Assembly (NCBI GenBank): GCA_019055375.1
Contig: JAHQIW010000304.1
Location: forward strand, 248,001-312,000
DNA: 64,000 nt
Direction: 5' to 3'
DNA from: Parelaphostrongylus tenuis
Lineage: Eukaryota; Nematoda; Chromadorea; Rhabditida; Metastrongylidae
The notes beneath the pieces were generated by a model that was not told the origin of the DNA, did no database searches, and worked only from the letters and a program-made list of their open reading frames with translations. Every line of letters begins with the position of its first letter. The first letter of the stretch is position 1. Made by a program: the position numbers and the translations under genes. Positions 43,091 to 54,080 of this stretch are shown here, in pieces.

Positions 43091-44079
43091 GCAATAATAT
43101 AGCAGCGGTAGAATAGAAAACTCACTCAGATAACATATTTCTCAATAAAATTCAAATAAATTATGGATGGGATTATTAGTCCGGACGGAGAATTAGATTT
43201 TTGGAGGTGATAAATCAGTGAGGGTTGCACTTCGCATTCTGCTTTACGAAGAATCGTTTGAGATGATGGAATGTAAATGTATCCTACCCATGGATCGCTG
43301 GACAAACTTCGGTGATTGGAATGATATCAGAACAGTCTGGAACACGACAACATAATTGTCGTCTTGTCCAGGGTAGAATTTCTCCAACAAGTTTCCTGAA
43401 AACTCAAGTGTCAGTTTGGCGCTTTTTACGAGGTTAACTCTGTCTACTGTGATTATATGTGTAGTTTAGTTAGTTAGTAATTTGTACGTCGCAAAACGTA
43501 ATGGGCATAAAATAGGCTAGAGAGATGAACCTGCGTTGAATTAGAAAAGAATTGTAACAAGAATCAGAGGACTAGCGACAGCGTGTTCTCACACAGAATA
43601 AATATCGCTGTTATTCTTGCTACCTTCGCTTTTGTTTTTGCTGGTGCATCGATTTGATGGCGAAAAGCAGCTCAATGACGACGGCAGCACGGAATTCCAT
43701 TTTTCTATTATCCCATGCACTTGATGTAAAAGCACTGAGATTACTGAATGGATTTCCACTGTGTCATATTCTATGTAGATGAATAAGGATTTACTAAAAG
43801 AACGAAAAGCTTCTTTCATCCATTCATTCATTTTGAAGCTACCGCTATTATAGCTTCGCTTCTAATATTATATATAGAAATCAAACAAAATAGAATAATA
43901 GAAATAATATAGATAATAAAATAAGTAAAATAAAATCAGTCTTTCTAAATATCACTAAAATGTCCCCGAACAATTTTAGTGTTTCACGTTTTTGGGATGA
44001 GTGCTGTCCACTATCCTTTTAGTGTCCAACTAATCATAGGTATTTTCGTATCATCTGGAATAACAATTCTGAATAAGCA
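43091..44079. other. No recognisable gene
   Basis: AT-rich. 43860-43960 is AATAGAATAATAG-type low complexity. Confidence 0.45.
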
Positions 44080-44290
44080 ATTGATTTTCAAGAAAGGTTT
44101 CTGTAGAAAGCTGTGAAAGAGAAAAAGAAGATCACTTCCGCTTTTGACGTAGTTAGCTCGTCGCTTGAACTTCACAGCAAGCTATCGGTGCTGATTAGTG
44201 AAGTTTTCATGTTAGAGCCACTTTAGCGCTACATTAAATAAAATTATCACAAAGGGAACTTCACAAACTAATTTTTAGCAAAAAGAACGA
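44080..44290 (+). repeat. Family F repeat, copy 1
   Basis: GACGTAGTTAGCTCGTCGCT, TTGAACTTCACAGCAAGC and GTGCTGATTAGTGAAGTTTT recur, diverged, at 45.34-45.55 and 46.40-46.59 kb in the same orientation. Confidence 0.5.
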
Positions 44291-44324
44291 CCATTTATTC
44301 AAAAATCCTTGTATTCATTAATAA

Positions 44325-44610
44325 AACACATCCTTGCAGAAAGAAACACATGTACTTGTCTATTGTGAGGCGGCATCTGAAAAATCGATCTCATTCGCTG
44401 AAGAGGAACTTTATAGGGGTATTAATACCTGTGCGAAGGCTGAGGCTTCAGGTTACAGCCCCACATCGCCGGTTTTCGAAAAAGCCTTTTTCAACGTTGT
44501 TACAGAAGGAAATTCTTTGCGTTCCAGACACGCATATTTCTCGCCGGCGACGTGAGGCTGTAACTTAAAATCTCAGCCTTCGCACAGGTATTCATACTCC
44601 TATGAAAGAC
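44325..44610. mobile_element. Small foldback around the CCTGTGCGAAGGCTGAG palindrome
   Basis: ATACCTGTGCGAAGGCTGAG near 44428-44447 faces CAGCCTTCGCACAGGTATTC near 44575-44594. Inside, CCCACATCGCCGGTTTTCGA faces TCTCGCCGGCGACGTGAGGC. Non-coding. Confidence 0.5.
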
Positions 44611-44714
44611 AGTTTTTTTTCAAAAGACACAGTTTTTTTTTCCTTGGGCTATCAATAATAATTTGATAGCATAATCGTTTCCGACTCCAGCTCTGCGCTT
44701 ATGTCCTAAAAAGA

Positions 44715-44963
44715 CCGTTTCTCTGCAACGCAGCAGGTAAACTAATTTAAACTCGCATATGCGACCAAGGTGGTCTTTGATCATCTCACGTGCGGCTAGC
44801 TGAGGGGACCACGTGCGCTGGCCGTAAGACCGCTGCAAGGTCTATCAATAATCGCACTAGCGCATGTGATCCCCTCAGCCACCCACACGTGGATTGATCA
44901 AAGGCCCCCTTAGACGCACATGCAAATTGAACATATTTTAGCTGCTGCGTTGTAGAGAAACTG
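44715..44963. mobile_element. Long hairpin (foldback) element
   Basis: The left arm starts GTTTCTCTGCAACGCAGCAG and the right arm ends CTGCTGCGTTGTAGAGAAAC. The arms are about 105 bases with a loop of roughly 30 (GACCGCTGCAAGGTC region). Inner matched blocks include GATCATCTCACGTG against CACACGTGGATTGATC. No coding capacity. Confidence 0.65.
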
Positions 44964-45004
44964 TATTTTCCGAATATTAAGGTACATCGTTGAAATCATA
45001 AACG

Positions 45005-45215
45005 ATTACAGCATCAAATGATTACTAGTAGTTCAAAAAAAAGCTTTGTCCGGCGAGAAATATGTGCGTCTGGAAAATACTTTTGTGTGGATCTTGCAGA
45101 GTGATAAAAGTGTTTTTTTTTTTCGAAAACCGGCGACGTGGGGATGTAGCCATAAATCTAAGCTTTCGAATAATTACTATCACGCCTATGAAAGGTTCCT
45201 ATCCAGCGTATGAAA
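45005..45215. mobile_element. Family E element, copy 2 (compact)
   Basis: CAAATGATTACTAGTAGTTC and AAGCTTTGTCCGGCGAGAAA, then CGAAAACCGGCGACGTGGGG and TCACGCCTATGAAAGGTTCC, parallel the ends of the 39.06-39.89 kb copy. Confidence 0.5.
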
Positions 45216-45339
45216 TTTGTTTTACTTTTGTCACCTTATAATGGACAAGTACCGAAGCTCATTAACAACTGATAATGAACACTGATTTTTGATTTATCAG
45301 CGTCCTAGATGTCAGTTGAAAACTTGAGAAACTTCAATT

Positions 45340-45545
45340 TTTTTCTTCTAAGTTTGTTTTCGGAGAGAAATTTATAGGATTCTCTACTGACAAAAAGAAG
45401 ATAACGATTTGTTTTTGATGCAATTAGCGCATAGTTTGAACTATAAAGCAGGTTCTGTTAGCACTTATATAGTCAAGTTTTGACTAAGTAAAGCTTATCG
45501 CTACGAAAGAACAGTGCTATTGAAAAAAGTTTTATAGTGTATTTC
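45340..45545 (+). repeat. Family F repeat, copy 2
   Basis: GATGCAATTAGCGCATAGTT, TTGAACTATAAAGCAGG and TAAAGCTTATCGCTACGAAA correspond to the 44.1 and 46.4 kb copies. Confidence 0.45.
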
Positions 45546-45879
45546 TGGTAAAAATAGCGCACACTTATCCTAGCAATCTCGCCTTTTAATAGCTACGGCT
45601 TTTGGAGATCAGTGCATTCTCAACACTTTTACACTTCTCTCTCAGCGAGATTCTGAGAGTGTGAGTCAAAAATCCATTTTCTACAAGGTATTATAATTCT
45701 TGAAGCGACATATCTGGAGGCGATGTTATTATGGTGTTAACGTAAACTTCAAACAGATTCCGTACTCAACAATTTGTGGGGTACTTCTTCGTTAAAAGTG
45801 CATTTTCTTTACCAAAAGTTTTGGAACTAGTCACTGATGTTGTAAATTTTTTACTCAGAAAACATCAATACGTTGACAT

Positions 45880-46165
45880 AGAGTGATGTGCAAAATATTT
45901 GCGTCAGGTGGGACTTAACACGCATTTCACCCATTCCGGGGGCCCATCTCTATGCCCTCTACCCCCTAATGTCGATGGGGACTATTGGAGCAAGCCGCTA
46001 ACGTTTGATTACCAACAGTAGATGCGGTATAGCGTAGAATGGTTTTTAAAACAGTCGTCGGTGGTGCAAGGAGTAGAGCACGCGTTTGCGGATTGGGTGA
46101 ATCGGGGGTTCAACTCCCGCATGACTCAAATATTTTGCACATCACTCTACATAGTATATTTGCAA
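45880..46165. mobile_element. Foldback element with tRNA-like arms (family T)
   Basis: Left arm TAGAGTGATGTGCAAAATAT, then CAGGTGGGACTTAACACGCA. Right arm GGGGGTTCAACTCCCGCATG, then AAATATTTTGCACATCACTC. The plus strand of the right half reads GGTGGTGCAAGGAGTAGAGC (A-box-like). The outer 20 bases are perfect inverted repeats. Confidence 0.7.
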
Positions 46166-46399
46166 CATCATACTACCACTAAAAACGGTAAAATAAAAAA
46201 AGTCCGGTTTGATCATCTGGAACAACGATAAACAAATCACACAGTCAAAGTCAGCAGCAACAAATCACGTTTGCTCATAGATTAGCATCACCCAAAAATT
46301 CGACCTTGCTGCGTTAAATTTGTCCTACATACAACTAACAAGTAAAACTTCCTACTCTTTCATCAAACTCATAGTTGTTATTCGATAGCTGAACAAATG

Positions 46400-46590
46400 G
46401 AAATTTCAGCATTCGGTCTGATCTTTGGAAAAACGGTCATGATTAGTTGTGCCAACAAAGAGAAATATGCGTCTTGCACTTGAGGCAGTTAGCTCGTTGT
46501 TTGAACCTCACAGCGGGTTTTGTTGGTAATCATATAGTGAAATTCAGATAGGCGAAAAACTTCATCGTTACGAAAAATTAGCACTACACC
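46400..46590 (+). repeat. Family F repeat, copy 3
   Basis: GAGGCAGTTAGCTCGTTGTT, TTGAACCTCACAGCGGGTTT and AACTTCATCGTTACGAAA align with the two copies to the left. Confidence 0.45.
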
Positions 46591-47589
46591 GAGGAGATTA
46601 CTACAGGTAAGTTTATTGAGAAGAATGTCCATGCGTCCCAACAATCCGTTCTTCTCAATAGGGAAACGACATGCTTTGAAATGTGCACACATTCACCTCT
46701 TATTGCGCATTCTTCTCTCTTATCTTAAGAGATTGAGACCTACTTTTCTACTAATCATTCGTCTGCGGACATAAAGATGTCTGTTTTATTATCAACTTCC
46801 AGATATCAAGCATCTACAATTCGTGAAAGTCGACTGATTTCTTGCACCCGAGTTCTTTGTCTTCTTGAACGCCTTATCGTTATTAATGAGTACGGTAAGC
46901 TACTAGGCGACGAGACCAACCACCCACCGATTATCTCTTCATCGGTGTTGGGAGATTACGAAATAGCACTATTGGCAGCAGGTACAAGAAATCCCCCTTC
47001 TATGGAACATGGGAAGGCCAAATTGACTTGCATTTTTCCTCAGACATCCACTTACATAGGCGCACCTCCGAGAAAACTGAATTCTGAGTGGCAACATGAA
47101 CAGACAAGAAATATGCAGTGAAAACCGTTTTTCTTAAAACGGCTGAGGCTTTTGCATAGAGTTCATCCGTAGGGCAAGAGTATTTTACTCTTCTTCGTAT
47201 ATTCGAACTATGAATAATTCGTTGAAGTCAACAAAGTTTATGTTCTAAGCAGCAAAAATGAGGCATTCCCATAGAAAGCAGTTAGGCCAATTCGATCTGT
47301 GATCTCTTGGTGGACGGCCACAATGTCACACACATGGTAAAACTGAAATTCTTTCGAAGGCTGAAATCTAAGGAGAGTACAAGGATTGGCCTTGAGGGCA
47401 TCAAAGAAATACGTAGAACGTTGAAAAATCAGTGGGCATATTCAATGGTAAAGGTTGCAACGCTGAATAATATTTGTAGTAAAATATATGTGGATATGTA
47501 ACAAGGAAATACCGATGAACGACAGAAAAAAATCCGGTCTATGATTCTATTCAGGCCTAGCTCCTGAAGTAGACTAATATTTTTGACAC
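46591..47589. other. No recognisable gene
   Basis: A 114-codon plus-strand frame at 46777-47121 is the longest in the stretch but shows no recognisable domain, signal peptide or splice partners. Confidence 0.35.
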
Positions 47590-47848
47590 AGTATTAATCC
47601 GTCTTCACAGTGCTTTATTTTTACTGCTCAGATCCGACTACTTCTAGCATTCAATTCATTGTTTTATCTTCATTTTAAACATCGTAGAATACTGGTTGAG
47701 CCAGTCTCCTTGCAGTTTCGACGATAACATGGCTGTGGCGTTCCATAAGGCGCTGTTGTTGTCTGCCGGAGAGAGCTGGGGGTGGGACTCGGCTCCACGG
47801 GAGTCGCAACGAGTATCACAATTAGTCGGCCAGGGCGCCCCCGAAGTA
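47590..47848 (-). repeat. SINE family B copy
   Basis: Left end ATCCGTCTTCACAGTGC; right end with the tRNA-like head (minus strand GCCCTGGCCGACTAATTGTG). Confidence 0.65.
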
Positions 47849-49689
47849 GACGAATAATCCGAAAATTATCGAGAGTTATCGATGGACTGGTATCGCATGC
47901 ATTATGCATCAGCTACTCTAACCAACTAATCATTTTTCTGATTCTCGATCGCTGCGATGGCTGTGGGGTATTGTATATGATAGATAGATTACATTTATGA
48001 AACAAAGAATACATCGTAATATCCTTCGCAAAACTTAGTACAATTGACTGAATTCCCAAAAAATATGATTGCGCGGCAAACTAGCGTTTTCTCCACACAT
48101 AAGAGCTATTTACTCTACATAAGTAAATGAGTGTAGAGTATATTGTGATGTACCAAAGGAAAGCAAGAAACTCAATAATTTCTATTCAAAACAGAAGGAA
48201 GCCCTGATTAAACATCGAAAATTGCGTGCTGCTTAGTAAATCTCGACGCGAGCAGCGAATTTTACTGGCCCCAAACGGGTTAACGTTATGATACGGGACA
48301 ATATCAGTGGCCATTTTGACTTTCTCATTACATCTGCCCTAGGGGCGTGCTACAATAGATGCAGATTCAAGAGTACTAGGTAGATATGCTAGTTAAGAGT
48401 AAGCTTTCGACACGGCTTTTCCAAATAGGAAAGAAATATGGCATAGAAAATAACGTGGCAGGTTGAGAACATGACAAGTATCAAACGATTGAGTTTTAAA
48501 AGAGAATTTAGCCAACATTGCAACATTAAATCGACTGATCTGATTTCAGCAAAAAAAAAGATCTGTAGAATAGAGGAGAGAATGAATCAATAGCGAATAA
48601 AGCATTGGACGGGGTCCAAATCGTTTTCAACTTGTAACAATATGAAGAAACAAGTACTGGAGTAAAACACACAGAGAGAGAGTGTGTGTGAGCGAGAGGG
48701 AGAGAGAGAGAGAAAGAGAGAGCAAAGTCAGTAACGCAAAACAAGAAAAATGAGCAGAGCAGAAGAAGTGACCATCAATCAATCAACAAATGACACGTAG
48801 CCGAAGAAAACTACAGGAAGAACGGCATAAGAATTATTGGTAAGGGAAGTTTTTACGTCGATTGAATATCACCAGTTGTCTTGTTTTGAAGCAAGTTGTC
48901 TACGGTAATTGCATACGTCTAAGTAAGGGAGGTGCTAATTGAATCATTGCTGCGAAAATTTATGATATTGTCGTGAATGGCAAGTGTGAAGAGCCCAGAA
49001 TAGTGAGACCCGTCAGGATTCAGATGTCCATCGATATGTCGGGATGATTTGATGCACTTTGTGAAAACGTTCACCAATAAATAGACCACGTGGTGTTGGC
49101 GCTTTGCAGTGCCGTCGACACGGAAGTCACCTTCGATCATTACTTTTTTGCGAACAATTACGCCGGTGGGTGATCGACGTGATAATGATCCTGATAAGAT
49201 GCGACGTTTTACAATTTTGTGCCGTTTTCAACTGTTGTCATTCCTCCTTGACTATTGCTACCGTGATTTTTACCCACTTAGTAAACAACTCAGTTTCCTC
49301 AGAAAGCAACGTCGTAGCTAAAATACGGTCAGAATTCCTGCTTAGTTATTGGGTTTTTTTATGAAAAAGTCTGAGCATGCAATAATTCACTGACTCAATA
49401 GTTCAGAAGGTTCAACTCACAAATGTACATTTCGTTCAAACAGCACAATGATAAAAACTTGTTAAGTACGGTTGGTCAAGGAAATAATCAAACGATTGGC
49501 GTTATTCACTAATTCGTTCCAAAGGTAGGGCACGATGTGAGTTATAGCCACCAAAATTCTGAGAAACAGGAGCTACTTGGAATCTGATGAAATATGAAGT
49601 GGACATGAACCACATTCAATAATTCTAGGGAGCGTACGTTCAGATTGCACAACCTAAGCCCCATGCCCTGTGTTTTTGAGCCGTTTCTA
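47849..49689. other. No recognisable gene; one GA-rich microsatellite
   Basis: 48670-48722 is an AGAGAGAGAGTGTGTGTGAG-type repeat. A 73-codon minus-strand frame (48919-49140) is isolated and unrecognised. Confidence 0.4.
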
Positions 49690-49773
49690 TCTACCTATAT
49701 ATGTATATACATATACGTATACATACATACATACATATGTATATGTACATATGCATATATACATATACATATA

Positions 49774-49804
<31 letters not shown>

Positions 49805-49806
49805 CA
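49690..49806. repeat. TA-rich microsatellite
   Basis: TATATGTATATACATATACG-type alternating sequence ending in pure (TA)n. Confidence 0.9.
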
Positions 49807-51269
49807 GTTTCCAGTTTTGCACGCATCTCACCATTTATGTGACCATAATAAGGTTGGACACCAGCAGTTATATACTGTCGCAACCGATCTGTTCACTGCC
49901 GAAGTGTTGGTCATGGGTGATTGCCTTTTACTTCCTCAAGATAAGCAGCTTTTCTAAAATAATATCCTGTCGCCTAATTAAGGATTATTAATAAGTGTAA
50001 TAACACATTACTACTCTCCTATGCAACTAGGTGGCATTCCAAGGCGAACCTTCCGAATTGTTCGGATGCGAGCGCACTTTGGAAACGTTTGATACAAATA
50101 AAGTAGACAACCGGTCGCAGCAGAATACTGACTTGAATCAGTATACTTATGTTAAAATACGCTAACGGAAAAGATATTTTCGTCTAGTCCATACAGTTGT
50201 TTCTTCTCAGCTCTGAGGCTGCTTAGTACTCATTTATTCATGAGTTACATATTGCCCGAGTAAATTACTCGAATCAGTAGCCGTAGTAAAGTCGTCCTTA
50301 CTACCACATTGTATAATATTAAGTTTTCCACAAAGTATTATGCATTAAGTTGTTACTGTGCAAATCTGCAAAATTTGGGAATTTGTCCTTTACAGATCTA
50401 CAGTCACAGAAACAGTTTGAGAATTTGTTTGATATTGTTACTTATTTTTCGGAAGCCGAACCGTGCGGTGATTTTTACATGCGGATATTTGAGTAGTCAA
50501 GTATTTACAAAAAAAAGTTTTATTTCAATTCAAAGAGCGACTGATAGTTTGATTTCCACCCGTTAATGACATTTGTTTAGCATGAATGGGCGTACATCAT
50601 GTTCAAGGCCGATAATAAGACAGAACCGGCTTTCCTCTGCGATTTTTTGTAACCACTTCATTGACGAAGAGGTTCGTTATTCGACACTTATCTACGTCAA
50701 AACGACATTCATGTGAAAATGGCAGCAGAAGGCAATACGATGGGAGTCAACAAAAATCTCATGTTCAAAAATTCGTCCAAAGGCAGTAAAAAAGAGAATA
50801 AAAAAAACGAAACGAAAACACAACACAAAAGATGGAACGGTTTGAATGCGACTGTTAGGTGCACAAATATGACTTCGCCGTTTTTTTTTTGCTATAGTAA
50901 TAGTTGAAAAAGACGTACAAAATTTTTTTTGCTTGAGAGTGCGCTGAAAACGTTATTATATATGTTTCCATAGGCAAAGCATTTTATATAATGATTTCCA
51001 TAGGACTTTGAAAGTGACGACTTTTGTACCAGAAAAAATGCTATTTATTTCAAATATCCTATTTTGCAGCTTGAACTCGGTAATTTTAACTCATAATCAG
51101 ACAGTGCAACGTCGGGAAAGTGAGATGGGTAAGGTAAAGTTTTCTAAAACCTTCCACCTTAGTCCTTTTATGACGTATTTGATCGGTTCTGCAACAAGAA
51201 GTCGAGCGTTATCACGCACAAGATTTTAAAGTTTATACCGTTTCAATTCCTCAACATAATTTTTATAAT
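49807..51269. other. No recognisable gene
   Basis: AT-rich. Frames are short and lack family features. Confidence 0.4.
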
Positions 51270-51590
51270 GAAATTGCATGAACTCGGTATCGTTCAATTG
51301 CGCATTTTCTTGCGAACATTTTGGTTAACAACGTGCCCACACATGCTTTGAGTTGGAGCTCGCTTCAATCTTATTAATCTTGTGTGCCGCTTCACTTGCT
51401 ATTTTTCCCCTACAAGCCATTCGTGCATGAGTCGCAAGCGCATTTGTTCCCACGACAGCTCCATCTTAAAACAACTATAGGTAAGCTGTGTACCAAAATA
51501 TTTGCGAAATATGCGTAATTGAACAATTTTAAAATCAAGTCATTTTAATTACTTTTGGTTAATAAATCTGCAAAGTAGTGCTCTCGCAAA
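51270..51590. mobile_element. MITE-like element, second copy
   Basis: GTTCAATTGCGCATTTTCTT, TCTTATTAATCTTGTGTGCC, CAGCTCCATCTTAAAACAAC and TAATTGAACAATTTTAAAAT parallel 36.52-37.08 kb, partly in inverted order. Confidence 0.45.
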
Positions 51591-52355
51591 TGGCGCTTTT
51601 CGGGTACAAAAGCCGTCATCTTCAAAGTTTTACAAAAGCCATCACACGAAATATTTTATGTATAAAAACCACATAAATAAGTAGCGTTTTTATAGCGTAT
51701 TTGAACAAAAAAAAAAAAAGAATTTGGATATCTCTGCTTCTACCGTTATTACAGCAAAAAAAAAAAACAGCGGAGTCATACTTGTACATCTAATAGGTAA
51801 TATAATAAACGGAACTTCGAAGAATGAATTTCAAATGAACTGAATGTGCAAAGAAAATGATCTAAAAGGAAACTCTTGATAGCCTGTAATAAGATTTTCC
51901 AATGTGTTCCTACTATTTCGATAGATAGACGTGACAGAGAATCTCAAGAAAGTCACTACGGAAAATCCGGTGATCTCTGTAAAAGGATGGTGTGATATTC
52001 CTTGATTTGTGACTAGGATCTAACCAGAATAGCAATATGAATGAATTCCTTTTTATTCGGCCGATTTTAGCGGTGGCATGATGTTATAGATATACCCAGT
52101 GATACAGAGTGATGTGCAAAAACTTTTACGTCAGGCGCGACTAAAATCTACAACTCACCCTATCCTATGGCACGTGTTCGAACCGTTCTACTGGCACCAG
52201 TTTACCGTCACTCTTCCTACTCTATAACGCGTCTATCTGTCAGCAACTAACCGTCAAAGTTGATCCAAGGCATCGACTGTTTATAAAACCTCGCAATAAA
52301 CATTCAATATAATTTTCAAAGAATGTTTAGAGCCTTACTCGAGATTTATATGTCA

Positions 52356-52404
52356 GAGCCAAACATGTGTGCTTCGAAGTTCTCGCCCTCCTCATCAGTG
52401 GCCC
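52356..52404 (-). ncRNA. Hammerhead ribozyme motif (H3 left arm)
   Basis: On the minus strand: stem I GGGCCA/TGGCTC (one G-U), CTGATGA at 52398-52392, stem II GGAG/CUUC-type pairing with a GCGAGA-like loop, GAAG with a G-U first pair in stem III, stem III around ACATGT, and a cleavage triplet GTT. Slightly weakened relative to the right arm but structurally complete. Confidence 0.7.
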
Positions 52405-52693
52405 ACGCCCCCCTCTAAGCCCTGCACTGTAGCAGGGAGAGGCGAATGTGGTGACGGCACAATGCACAATAACATTGTGCCATCACCACTTTTCAGTCGA
52501 TGGATCGTGGCTGGTAAAACAAGTTATTGCGAGGTTCTAAAAACAGTCGATACCTTGAATCAATTCTGTTCTACCACCCACGATCCATCGACTGAAAAGT
52601 GGTGACGGCACAATGTCACTGTACATTGCCCCGTCACCACATTCGCGTCCCCGCCCCACCCCCTTGCTACAGTGCAGGGCTTAATGAGGGTGT

Positions 52694-52742
52694 GAGCCAC
52701 TGATGAGGAGGGCGAGACCTCCGAAACACGCATGTATGGCTC
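52694..52742 (+). ncRNA. Hammerhead ribozyme, complete consensus (H3 right arm)
   Basis: Stem I: GAGCCA (52694-52699) pairs perfectly with TGGCTC (52737-52742). CTGATGA occupies 52700-52706. Stem II: GGAGG (52707-52711) pairs with CCTCC (52718-52722), loop GCGAGA. GAA follows at 52723-52725. Stem III: ACA (52726-52728) pairs with TGT (52733-52735), loop CGCA. Cleavage is expected after A52736 (triplet GTA, an allowed NUH). Every invariant core base is present. It is a type I (open stem I) hammerhead with a minimal stem III, a form known from satellite and retrozyme hammerheads that may act better as a dimer. Confidence 0.85.
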
Positions 52743-53264
52743 TGATATACCAACCACGGGTGAGGCTTTAAACATTCTTGAAAATTATATTGACCGTCAT
52801 TGGTTTGGCCCAGGTAGTCTGATTGACATTAAACTCAGTCACGCCGGTATATATTGGGTATTGAATTGTCAAATAGAATTCTTCTACATTTAACCGTTTT
52901 TAACGGTGGTATGATGTTATACATATAGCCAGTGATACCGACTGGGCCGACCAAGTGGGCGAAACTTTTGACGGTCGGTTGCTGAGAAATAGATGCGTTG
53001 TAGCGCAGAAAAAGTAGTGGCAAAACGGCCATCAGTAGTGCAACGATTCGAGCACGCGCCCGAATAGGGTGAGATGATGTCCAGGTTCCACCTGACGCAA
53101 ATGTTTTTGCACATTATTCCACATCACTAGAGTATTTTATAATATCCTACTACCTCTAAAAGCGGCTGAATTAATTTTTTTTTGTATTTAATCGACAGTT
53201 TAAGAGATGCAGATGCTACTACGGTAGCGTAGTCCTTACGGAAATGTCTTCTTAGTAACTACCC

Positions 53265-53455
53265 ACTTGACTCTGATAACATATTAGAGTCTTTTATGAG
53301 GTCTGTTATGGAATTATACGGTGCAGGACATGTTTTTGGCATTACAGCCTCGTCAGTTGCATCGTGCCTTTCTGCTCAGAACTGCATAGTACTGAACAGA
53401 CCTCATGAAACGCTCAAAATACGCTGTCAGATTATACCTTTACTTCGAGTTTTTT
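53265..53455. mobile_element. H1 hammerhead element, copy g (short)
   Basis: Left arm CTCTGATAACATATTAGAGT, then GAGGTCTGTTATGGAATTAT. The right end ACAGACCTCATGAAACGCTC with TACGCTGTCAGATTATA is inverted to it. A minus-strand hammerhead motif near 53325-53368 has CTGACGA but AAAA in place of GAAA. The right hammerhead is lost. Confidence 0.65.
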
Positions 53456-53484
53456 CTCAAGATCACGCTCAAATTTCAATAGAT

Positions 53485-54080
53485 CTTTTCATCATTATCT
53501 GAGCCAACGGTCTGGTAATGGGCTCCTGTACAGCTCGATGCACGTGTTTCCACCTTGCAGCCTCGCCAGTCGGGCAGAACCCGTCGTATTTCAATTTTTT
53601 TCTAGCCAATCCTCTTGTAGGTGCTCCAGTCCCTACACTAAGAGGTATTGAAGACGAACGACCACATGACAAGCTGGCTCAAATAATAATGAAGAGATCC
53701 AATGAAATCGAGCGTGGTCTCAATAAAACACTTGAAATAAAGGTATAATATGATAAAAATGCCAGCCAAAGAGCAATCGAGTGTACAACACTGGGTTCGG
53801 CAATATTTTCACTTAACTTACACTGTTAAGCGTTCATCTTTGATACCTCTTAGTGTAGGGATTGAAGCACCCACGAGAGGATTGGCTAAAAAAAGATTGA
53901 AAGACGACGGACGGGTTCTGCCCGACTGACGAGACTTTAAGGTCAAAACACGTGCATCGGGCTGTACAAGAGCCCATGACCAGACCACATGACATGTTGG
54001 CTCAAATAATAACGAACAGGTTTGTTGTCAGATTATATTATTTTAAGCGACGTCTCAAAAACATTCGAAAAGAAAGGTTT
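53485..54080. mobile_element. H2 hammerhead foldback element, copy a
   Basis: Left arm TCATCATTATCTGAGCC with CTGGTAATGGGCTCCTGTAC; right arm GTACAAGAGCCCATGACCAG with ATGTTGGCTCAAATAATAAC. The interior has GGTGCTCCAGTCCCTACACT and its complement CTTAGTGTAGGGATTGAAGC. Minus-strand hammerhead near 53533-53575 (core CTGGCGA); plus-strand one near 53920-53965 (CTGACGA, stem II GAC/GTC, but AAAA for GAAA; stem I CCCGA/TCGGG). Both are mutated. Confidence 0.75.

Larger units (their letters stand above)
52350..52765. mobile_element. H3 hammerhead foldback element
   Basis: Inverted arms of about 165 bases meet at a centre near 52540. TGACGGCACAATG and CATCGACTGAAAAGTGGTGA on the right mirror TCACCACTTTTCAGTCGATG on the left. 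Each arm carries a hammerhead motif, minus strand on the left and plus strand on the right. A TATATGTCAGAGCC outer end on the left pairs with GGCTCTGATATA on the right. Non-coding. Confidence 0.85.
52100..53135. mobile_element. Family T foldback element interrupted by an H3 hammerhead element
   Basis: Left arm ATACAGAGTGATGTGCAAAA with CTTTTACGTCAGGCGCGAC near 52109-52145. Right arm CCACCTGACGCAAATGTTTT, then TGCACATTATTCCACATCAC, near 53086-53128. TCAGCAACTAACCGTCAAAG (52239-52258) is shared with the 38.2 kb family T copy. The H3 element sits between the arms. Confidence 0.6.
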
